From Micrococcales bacterium (GTDB lineage Bacteria; Actinomycetota; Actinomycetes; S36-B12; UBA5976): DNA of 16,292 nucleotides. Location: NCBI GenBank assembly GCA_024640585.1, contig JAHEEQ010000006.1, forward strand, positions 1-16,292, given 5' to 3'. The translations under genes were made by a program, and so were the position numbers. The stretch's first letter is position 1, and every line of letters begins with the position of its first letter. Under the pieces are notes generated by a model. That model saw only the letters and a list, made by a program, of their open reading frames with translations. It made no database searches and was not told where the DNA came from. This document shows positions 1 to 5,805 of this stretch, in pieces.

Positions 1-30
1 TTAAATTAAAGAGGGCTAGAGGGGGACAAT

Positions 31-72
31 GAGGACCTTATGGACGCGGATTCATATTCGCGTTTGCCACCA
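31..72 (+). other. Possible remnant of a tmRNA (ssrA)-like 3' end
   Basis: The stretch reads like the last part of a tmRNA or tRNA. A GAGGA block (31-35) is followed by GGACGCGG (42-49), a T-arm-like stem (GCGGA 46-50 with TTCGC 57-61, including one G-T pair) around a TTC-starting loop, seven bases, then ACCA ending at 72. An intrinsic terminator follows within 6 bases, as expected behind a stable RNA gene. Against an intact gene: the T loop is 6 rather than 7 bases, the acceptor strand GTTTGCC lacks the U that makes the tmRNA G-U identity pair, and bases 24-40 do not fold into a tRNA anticodon arm. The 5' part would lie outside the window. Best read as a decayed ssrA-like attachment-site copy or a coincidence; low confidence. 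Confidence 0.28.
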
Positions 73-77
73 TATAC

Positions 78-112
78 AAGGGCTCGGATACTCTCCGAGC
101 CCTTTCTCTTTT
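78..112 (+). terminator. Strong intrinsic (Rho-independent) terminator
   Basis: A perfect 11-bp stem, 78-88 with 94-104 (core GGGCTCGGA / TCCGAGCCC), closes a 5-base loop and runs into TTCTCTTTT. It lies directly downstream of the RNA-like 3' end and would end plus-strand transcription entering from the left edge. There is no A-tract convincing enough to call it bidirectional. Confidence 0.75.
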
Positions 113-600
113 GGGCTGAAAGCCTATATTGGCGCAGCTCCGACCCTTTATCTTGAGGTCGATGCTCCCGAAATCCCCCCCATTTCCACTTTGGACAATC
201 TGTCCCTCTCTCTTTTCTCTGTTTTCTTGAGGACGTGTCCTTGAGTGAACCCTAGTATCCATGCGGGTTTGCTGGGTGGAGTTTGATGTAAAGTATGCTT
301 GCGATAGGTGACCTGAACGCATATGCGTATTTCAGTAGATCTAGGCGTCGGTTTTCTGGGGAGGGGGCGATTACGATCGTTCGTCATAAAATTTCATATA
401 ACTGCCGTTACCTCCTGTTCCACTAACTCACTTAACTGTCGTCCAAGCAGCATCAATGAAGTTGGGACCTATCCACCAACTAAAGTCACTATTCTTTGTA
501 AATACGAGATTGCTGTCTACTGCGCTTTGGTAAGTCCACTTAAGAACACGATCACGGGGGAAACGTAGATTTGGTGGAGGGTGTCCCGGATTTTTGTTTA
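113..600. other. Long intergenic stretch without a convincing gene
   Basis: Open frames here (for example plus-strand 323-568 and minus-strand 38-322) lack ribosome binding sites, have odd composition and match no domain I recognise. Small structures are visible: a 5-bp hairpin GGACA/TGTCC at 193-205 followed by a pyrimidine-rich run, a near-palindrome AGGAC-GT-GTCCT at 230-241, a perfect 12-bp palindrome ACGCATATGCGT at 317-328, and an AGTTGG/CCAACT inverted repeat at 460-481. None can be tied to a function from sequence alone. A small RNA cannot be excluded. Confidence 0.5.
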
Positions 601-603
601 ACC

Positions 604-727
604 TTAACTCTGATTTTTTTAAGTTAACCAGATTTCTAATCGTTTATGTCACAAATTGTTACTTTTGTGAGATTCAACAGTTATCAGAAATAACGATCAT
701 TCACTCTATCGAACAGCGAATTGCTGT
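604..727 (+). promoter_or_regulatory. Palindrome-rich leader of the polysaccharide operon
   Basis: Four inverted repeats lie in a row just upstream of the first gene: TTAACT/AGTTAA (604-609, 622-627), TCACAAA-N8-TTTGTGA (649-670), GTTAT/ATAAC (680-694) and ACAGC/GCTGT (713-727). The second is the best operator candidate, with 7-bp perfect arms 15 bp apart. It does not match a CRP site, whose arms are in the opposite order (TGTGA then TCACA). No clean sigma70 promoter stands out, so the transcription start is unknown. Function is inferred from position and symmetry only. Confidence 0.35.
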
Positions 728-746
728 GAACTGAATGGAGTGAACA

Positions 747-1196
747 TTGAAAAACCTTAAGTCTCATGTCGTTGGTTATGGCCTGTTGTTTGCTGGGTTT
801 GTCTTCGCCTTTTTTGTTGTGACCCTCTCGGAGGAGTTGTTTCAATTTGATCCACAAACTAAAGCTAAGTCAAATCAAGAACTACAGATTGCTTTGAATC
901 AGCTGGAGCAAGTTTGCGGGAAAGAGATACATGTCACCACAGACGATGAGTACGTTTATAGCCGCATGTGCGGTAAGAGTAAGTCATTAAGAATCGAATT
1001 AGAGCACCTTCACAAAAAGGTTGAGACATCTGAAAACGAAATCGAAGGCCAATTCTGGTTGAGTGTGACGGTGCTGGGTTTTGTTATTGGAGGCAGCTTG
1101 GCATTTGCGTATATGGCAGCAGTTTGGTGTCTACAAGCTCGAACCTATGTACCAGTCACGATCAAAGTACCTAAGCGTGAACCAAGATTTGCTTGA
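747..1196 (+). CDS. Small two-TM membrane protein, unknown function
   Basis: A 149-residue protein I do not recognise. It has a hydrophobic segment near the N-terminus (about 8-27), a hydrophilic, probably periplasmic, middle (28-102) and a second membrane segment (103-127), ending in a basic tail. The middle part is helical, coiled-coil-like at 40-56 and 80-100, and holds two cysteines (C57, C75) that could form a disulfide. The start is TTG: an in-frame TGA lies two codons upstream (741-743), no in-frame ATG occurs until residue 74, and GGAG at 737-740 is correctly spaced. It precedes the glycosyltransferase by 49 bp on the same strand, so an accessory role in polysaccharide export or assembly is plausible but only inferred from position. 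Confidence 0.8.
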   Translation: MKNLKSHVVGYGLLFAGFVFAFFVVTLSEELFQFDPQTKAKSNQELQIALNQLEQVCGKEIHVTTDDEYVYSRMCGKSKSLRIELEHLHKKVETSENEIEGQFWLSVTVLGFVIGGSLAFAYMAAVWCLQARTYVPVTIKVPKREPRFA

Positions 1197-1245
1197 CCTA
1201 TTTTTATCTCTAAGTAAAAAGCAACCATAGTTCAAAATTATAAGT

Positions 1246-3171
1246 ATGAACATTATCTTGTGGATTTCAGTTGTCACAGTTGTCTACGTTGTAGTTTGCG
1301 TGTTAATTCTAGACTTTGATAATGTTAAGCATCGTCGAAGTATTTTGTGCGCGATTGCACTATTGCTGGTTGGATATATGAGCTGGCGTGTGAGCGTCAC
1401 TGTTGCATGGGGTGATTTCAGTTTTTCGGGGATTTACACGCAGCTAATTTTTGCAATCGAAATTTTCTGGATCATCGAGGTAAGTCATAGTTTGCATTTT
1501 TATGCTTATCGTTCAAGACGAAATGAAACGGACATCACTTCGGAGAACCGTCAGAGTTCAGTCGATGTCATCATTCCTAGTTATAACGAACCTTATGAAA
1601 TATTAAACCGTACACTGATGACTGCACACAACCTTGTGTGGCCAGGCGAGGTACGGATCTATTTATTAGATGATGGAAAACGCGAGTGGCTGCCAGATTT
1701 ATGTAAAAAATGGGGCGTTAGTTACATCAGTCGTCCAGACAATGAATCGGCCAAGGCAGGGAACATCAATCATGCATTGACGTATTTGCACGGTGACTTC
1801 ACTTTGGTATTGGATGCTGATTTTTTAGTTTCACCCAACGCAATTGAATTCTTAATGGCTCCGATGGCGGACTCAAAGGTTGCAGTGGTTCAGGCTCCGC
1901 AAGAGTTTTACAACCCAGATCCGATTCAAAGAAGTTTAGAAATTTCTGAACTAAGTCCAAATGATCAACGACATTTTTTTAATGGAATTTTGCATGCAAG
2001 AAGTAACGGGGAGGCCGCCTTCTTTTGTGGAAGTTGTGGCCTGCTAAGAAACTCAGCAGTTAAGAAAATAGGCGGTTTCCCAACCGAGTCCATCACAGAA
2101 GATATTTTTTTATCGATCAAGTTAAAACAACTCGGCTACGAATCGATCTCCATTCAAGAGCCTGTTGCGGTCGGCCTTTCTCCTGAAACGATTAACGACA
2201 TGATTAAACAAAGAAGTCGTTGGGGGGAGGGGGCATTGCAAATGAATTCAAAATTATGGAAAGTTGAAAAATCGAATGCCGTACTCAGCATATTTAATCG
2301 AATCAAATTCTTACCCATGTATTGGGCAGTTTCATTTCCTGTCAGGTTTTTGAGTTTGATTATTCCGCAGTTGTATTTTTTACTCGGATGGAGTGCGTTG
2401 GCAAATGCGACATTGATTGACTTGTTTGTAGCTCAAGGCTCAGTCATTCTTTCTTTGGTAAGTTTCAATTTTTGGGTTTCTAAGAAACGATTGCAACCTT
2501 TTGTGACTTCAATTTGGCAAGATTTATTGTCGCTACGGTTGACACCTAAGTTTTTATTAAAGCTCATGCTTCCATACAAAATCGCCAAGTTTGAGGTGAC
2601 GCCTAAAGGTCAGTTAACTGCTCAAGCTGAGTCATCTCGCACTTTTGATTTGTTCGTCGATGTATTGACATTGTTCACGGTGCTCGCTGTTGGTATTGCG
2701 ATTTTTCAGATGAACGATTCAGGAATCAGTGTCATAAGCTTCTTCTGGACGATCATGAACTTGATCCGTTTGTTGTTTGTGCGAACTGCTTTGCGAAATG
2801 AAATGGCTCCACAACTCTCGGAAATGCGTGTGAGGGGCGAGTTCTTTAACAAGTTGTGGATTGAACGGGGTGAAAACTTGCATTCGATTGCAGATTGCTT
2901 GATTTCTGAGAGTCGAATTCTTAACCAACAAGGCGCGCCGATTCAAGATGCATTAATTCAATTGATGACCGAAGAGGGCTTGGCAAACGTGGGCTACACA
3001 GATGCAGGCGGCGCTATTGTCTTTTTCACGGAGAAAACCAAAGCGCTCTGGTTGAGTAGTTTGGTCGAAGTGGGGCTCTTGGAGCTGAAAATGAAAGAGC
3101 AAAGAAGTTACAACTCGATGGCAGCATTTTTCAAGATACTTAATCTAGCGGTGAGAGGGCGATATGCGTAA
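1246..3171 (+). CDS. Cellulose-synthase-like family 2 glycosyltransferase, no PilZ domain
   Basis: A 641-residue inner-membrane processive glycosyltransferase. Three N-terminal hydrophobic segments (about 2-22, 32-50, 62-84) precede a GT2 catalytic domain (about 106-340). The domain carries VIIPSYNEP (108-116), DDG (142-144), DAD (190-192), TED (284-286, the catalytic-base motif) and QRSRW (322-326, the acceptor-channel motif of cellulose, curdlan and hyaluronan synthases). More membrane segments follow at about 356-385, 395-411, 468-487 and 493-512, with a BcsA-like FEVTPKG at 449-455. Unlike BcsA there is no PilZ domain (no RxxxR plus D/NxSxxG), so direct c-di-GMP activation is not expected. 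The last ~110 residues are a soluble tail I do not recognise. The product could be a beta-glucan such as a curdlan- or cellulose-like polymer; the sugar cannot be read from sequence. The ribosome binding site is weak. The gene overlaps the next one by 8 bp. Confidence 0.9.
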   Translation: MNIILWISVVTVVYVVVCVLILDFDNVKHRRSILCAIALLLVGYMSWRVSVTVAWGDFSFSGIYTQLIFAIEIFWIIEVSHSLHFYAYRSRRNETDITSENRQSSVDVIIPSYNEPYEILNRTLMTAHNLVWPGEVRIYLLDDGKREWLPDLCKKWGVSYISRPDNESAKAGNINHALTYLHGDFTLVLDADFLVSPNAIEFLMAPMADSKVAVVQAPQEFYNPDPIQRSLEISELSPNDQRHFFNGILHARSNGEAAFFCGSCGLLRNSAVKKIGGFPTESITEDIFLSIKLKQLGYESISIQEPVAVGLSPETINDMIKQRSRWGEGALQMNSKLWKVEKSNAVLSIFNRIKFLPMYWAVSFPVRFLSLIIPQLYFLLGWSALANATLIDLFVAQGSVILSLVSFNFWVSKKRLQPFVTSIWQDLLSLRLTPKFLLKLMLPYKIAKFEVTPKGQLTAQAESSRTFDLFVDVLTLFTVLAVGIAIFQMNDSGISVISFFWTIMNLIRLLFVRTALRNEMAPQLSEMRVRGEFFNKLWIERGENLHSIADCLISESRILNQQGAPIQDALIQLMTEEGLANVGYTDAGGAIVFFTEKTKALWLSSLVEVGLLELKMKEQRSYNSMAAFFKILNLAVRGRYA

Positions 3172-3766
3172 CACACGTGCTTTTATTTCAGTTCTTTTTA
3201 CTGGTTTCTCATGCATTGCTGGGGCAGCCGAAGGCATGTTTGCTCAATTCGACAAAGGGGTTGGCGGAGGCACAGCAGTAGTTGCGACAGAGATTCAGCA
3301 GCTGCAAGTGAGTGCTGCATATAGCCAATGGAGCTCTACTGGAAAATCATTGAGTGGCGCGCTGCAAAAAAATGTGTATTCATATTCCAGTTCAACAAAT
3401 ACGTTCAAGCTAAATGCAGGTGTAGGTGTAGTCGATCATCATTCAGATACGACTGCATCTTTACCTAGCGCTTCGGCTGCAGGCGTCAAACTCAGCGTTG
3501 AAGACTATCAAAAGTGGCAAATTGGTTCTGTTTTTGCTATGGGTGAATACAACACGGTTTTTAGAAGCTGGCTTGGTGTTGTGCAAGTTAGACCAGCTAA
3601 TTCACAGCTAGGTTTTGAATGGAGTGCGGTGGGAGACGACAGGTGGTATGTCGGGCATAAGGTCGCCCTCACTTGGAAGTTTAGTAACTCGCCCTGGTCA
3701 TTGAGAGTGGGGCAGCAGTTGAAAGATTCGACTGGTTTTATCGGAATCACTTACAACACATTTTGA
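3164..3766 (+). CDS. Exported small outer-membrane beta-barrel-like protein
   Basis: A 200-residue protein with a Sec signal peptide: basic MRNTR, a hydrophobic core, and probable cleavage after an A-x-A-like site near residues 19-22. The mature part alternates polar and hydrophobic residues, is rich in Gly, Ser, Tyr and Trp, and ends in a phenylalanine (ITYNTF), the usual C-terminal signal of outer-membrane barrels recognised by the Bam complex. Its size suits about 8 strands. Its ATG lies inside the end of the glycosyltransferase gene (ATGCGTAA overlap), implying translational coupling. Some other GT2 loci pair the synthase with a small outer-membrane protein (E. coli yaiP/yaiO), so a role in polymer export or anchoring is a reasonable inference. 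I cannot assign it to the YaiO family with confidence. Confidence 0.8.
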   Translation: MRNTRAFISVLFTGFSCIAGAAEGMFAQFDKGVGGGTAVVATEIQQLQVSAAYSQWSSTGKSLSGALQKNVYSYSSSTNTFKLNAGVGVVDHHSDTTASLPSASAAGVKLSVEDYQKWQIGSVFAMGEYNTVFRSWLGVVQVRPANSQLGFEWSAVGDDRWYVGHKVALTWKFSNSPWSLRVGQQLKDSTGFIGITYNTF

Positions 3767-5403
3767 TGGATAGGCTAACCATGTTCGGAAAATTGATAGC
3801 GGAAAAAGCATCGCAAAAACTGCTTGAGAAGAAGGTTCAAGATCTTGAGGCGCTGTCGCAAAGACAGTCTGAGATGATCAAACATCTGCAGGCTCAGGTT
3901 AGCGGTAGTTTCAGTGCAGATTTCAAGGGCTTTCCAGGTGTTGCTTTAAAAATTTCTTTTGACATTGCGGAGCAAAAAACGATAAAGCTTGAGTTTGCAA
4001 GTGCAGGATCAATCAAGTATTTAAAAGCAACATCGCAAATGTTGTTCAGTGATCCGTTGCTAGGCTTGCAGGCTTTGACAGAGTTTCATCGGCGGCGATT
4101 GATCCGCAAGTTAACGCTGAGCACACATACCCTGCAACCGTTCAGCGTCGAAGTGAGTTGTCGATCTGAGACTGGCACGTACTGGCTCAGGGTGAGTGTT
4201 AGCACGTCTGTGATGAAAGGACGTGTTTACTGGCAATTCATTGCACTAGAAATTACTGAAATCAAAAAAGCAAAATTGTTGGCGCTTGAGTCTAATGAGG
4301 CCAAGTTGTTATTTATGTCTAAGTTGAGTCACACACTCAGAAACCCTCTCAATACCATCATGGGGTACGCGCAGCTTTTGCATGCATCGCATGAAGATGA
4401 ATTGGAATCGCAAAAAGACATTGAGAACATTCTTCGAGGCTGTGAGCGCATCGATATGGTTCTGAAAGATTTATTTGATGTAACTAACCTAGAGTTGGGT
4501 ATATTTGAACTTCATGAAAACAATTTCAACCTAAATGATTTTCTGTCCTCACTGAACAGTTCTTACGAAAAGCAAGCAACTGATAAAGGCGTCGAGGTGT
4601 TATTCGTATCAGAAGTTCCACAGGTTCAAGTTCGTGCGGATGAAATACGCTTGAAACAAGCCCTTGCGAATTTACTATCTGGAGCAATCGACAGATCATC
4701 CGAGGGTAAAGTAAACTTTTCCTGCAAGTCACAATTGCAGGATTCAAGTTTGCATTCCACTATATGGATCAGTGATTCAGGCGTTGAGCTTGGTGAAGAT
4801 TTGATCGACAGAATATTTAATCCTCGCGACTCATTGTTAGATGTTGCCAATCAAACTTTAGGAAAAGGAGAGGCTGAACTGCGCATTGTTAGGGAAATTG
4901 TTGAGAAGCTTGGTGGTTCACTTGGAATCTCCTCAAATAGCTCAATAGGAAACGTGTTTCAAGTTCGTTTAAGTTTGCCCATTACCAATGTGGCTGGAGT
5001 TGCACAGGCAAAAGTCGAAAAAGAAAATTACGAACCACTAAAGGTATTAGTTGTTGATGACTCTGTGACGAATCGTCGAATTTTGGTTAGCTACTTAGAG
5101 CAGAAAGGACATCACGTGACTGAATCTGCGAACGGGCTTGATGCGATCAAAACAGCGAGTGTTCTTGTTCCTGATGTCATCTTTATGGATTTAGAGATGC
5201 CAGGCTTGAGTGGCCTCAATGCTGCAGTGGCAATTCGTAATCTAGAGAGTGGTGCTCGTGACGCATTTATCGTTGCCACAACAGGACAGGTGTTTGATCG
5301 CGATCAGCGGGCAGCGCGAGAGGCAGGTATGGATGATTTCCTTGGAAAGCCCTATAACTTCAACAAAGTCAATGAAATCCTCAAGCATTTCAGCTATGAG
5401 TGA
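3766..5403 (+). CDS. Hybrid histidine kinase-like protein with degenerate ATPase domain and intact receiver
   Basis: A 545-residue soluble protein with no membrane segment. It has an N-terminal coiled coil (about 10-45), a PAS-like region (about 55-165), a HisKA dimerisation helix pair with H189 (LSHTLRNPL), a HATPase-like region (about 255-405) and a C-terminal receiver (about 425-543). The receiver looks functional: acidic DD near 431, phospho-acceptor D475 (MDLEMPG), Thr at 505-506 and K528. The transmitter does not. The acidic residue after the His is Thr, the Mg-binding Asn of the N box is Gly (G306), the G1 box reads DSGVEL instead of DxGxG, and the G2 box glycines are replaced by Glu. 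N193, at the phosphatase position of the HxxxN motif, is kept. The start is ATG in a TGATG overlap with the preceding stop; TTG 3763 and ATG 3781 are alternatives. Probably a pseudokinase, phosphatase or phosphate-accepting scaffold coupled to polysaccharide synthesis. Confidence 0.88.
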   Translation: MDRLTMFGKLIAEKASQKLLEKKVQDLEALSQRQSEMIKHLQAQVSGSFSADFKGFPGVALKISFDIAEQKTIKLEFASAGSIKYLKATSQMLFSDPLLGLQALTEFHRRRLIRKLTLSTHTLQPFSVEVSCRSETGTYWLRVSVSTSVMKGRVYWQFIALEITEIKKAKLLALESNEAKLLFMSKLSHTLRNPLNTIMGYAQLLHASHEDELESQKDIENILRGCERIDMVLKDLFDVTNLELGIFELHENNFNLNDFLSSLNSSYEKQATDKGVEVLFVSEVPQVQVRADEIRLKQALANLLSGAIDRSSEGKVNFSCKSQLQDSSLHSTIWISDSGVELGEDLIDRIFNPRDSLLDVANQTLGKGEAELRIVREIVEKLGGSLGISSNSSIGNVFQVRLSLPITNVAGVAQAKVEKENYEPLKVLVVDDSVTNRRILVSYLEQKGHHVTESANGLDAIKTASVLVPDVIFMDLEMPGLSGLNAAVAIRNLESGARDAFIVATTGQVFDRDQRAAREAGMDDFLGKPYNFNKVNEILKHFSYE

Positions 5404-5416
5404 GCTGGTGGCAGCT
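5403..5416. terminator. Weak hairpin between convergent operons
   Basis: Only 12 bp separate the stop codons of two converging operons. A 5-bp stem AGCTG/CAGCT with a 4-base loop spans this gap. No T-run follows on either strand, so it would be a poor intrinsic terminator. Transcripts of the two units probably overlap at their 3' ends or end by another mechanism. Confidence 0.2.
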
Positions 5417-5796
5417 TAGATGCCGATAGCTTTTCTAATGCCGAAGCCTAGAACGCTGGCTGTTAAAGGCTTTTTCAAAATGCTGTCAATACCGCGCTGT
5501 CTGTATTCGGCGGCAGCAACAGTGTCTACACTGCCAGAGTAAACCACGACTTGAACTTTCGGGTCTAGCCATTGTTTCAGGTAATCAAACAACTCCCAGC
5601 CCTTTGTGCCTGATAAATCATGGTCAAGTACCAGGAGTTGAAACTTCATCTTTTTCGCTTGATCAATGGCCTCGTGAACACTGGTTGCAGTACGAATTGT
5701 GACCTGTAGATCGAACGGTCGGCATGCAACCTCGATTAATCGAAGAATCAGTAAATCGTCGTCAATGGCGAGAACATTGAAGTAGTTGCTGGACAC
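5416..5796 (-). CDS. Stand-alone receiver (REC) domain protein
   Basis: A 126-residue single-domain response regulator with no output domain. The receiver core is complete: acidic pocket D12-D14 (AIDDDLL), phospho-acceptor D58 in LVLDHDLSG, switch residue S87 (VVYSGS) and K109 (LKKPL). It ends a few residues after helix 5. The start is GTG at 5796, 9 bp after the stop of the upstream hybrid kinase, so it is the last gene of the minus-strand operon; no ATG start is available nearby. Single receivers commonly act as phosphate shuttles or sinks in multistep relays, or bind a partner protein. The free HPt encoded at 13842 is the obvious candidate donor; this partnership is inferred from locus content. 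Confidence 0.9.
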   Translation of the reverse strand: MSSNYFNVLAIDDDLLILRLIEVACRPFDLQVTIRTATSVHEAIDQAKKMKFQLLVLDHDLSGTKGWELFDYLKQWLDPKVQVVVYSGSVDTVAAAEYRQRGIDSILKKPLTASVLGFGIRKAIGI

Positions 5797-5805
5797 AGGC
5801 TTAAT

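Noticed and set aside
1..72. Complete or ordinary tRNA gene
   Set aside because: A T-arm-like fold and CCA are present, but the bases at the expected anticodon arm (24-40) do not pair and the T loop is one base short.
29..322. Open frames on both strands over the RNA-like end and terminator
   Set aside because: They run through the perfect terminator hairpin and the tRNA-like fold, which explain the sequence better than protein coding.
323..568. Open frame of 81 codons in the left non-coding region
   Set aside because: No ribosome binding site, no recognisable domain, Cys/Ser/Thr-rich random-like composition; treated as non-coding.
649..670. CRP site upstream of the polysaccharide operon
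   Set aside because: The arms are TCACAAA...TTTGTGA, the reverse order of the CRP consensus TGTGA-N6-TCACA, with the wrong spacing.
2719..3171. PilZ domain at the end of the cellulose-synthase-like protein
   Set aside because: Neither an RxxxR motif followed by D/NxSxxG nor a similar pattern is present in the C-terminal tail.
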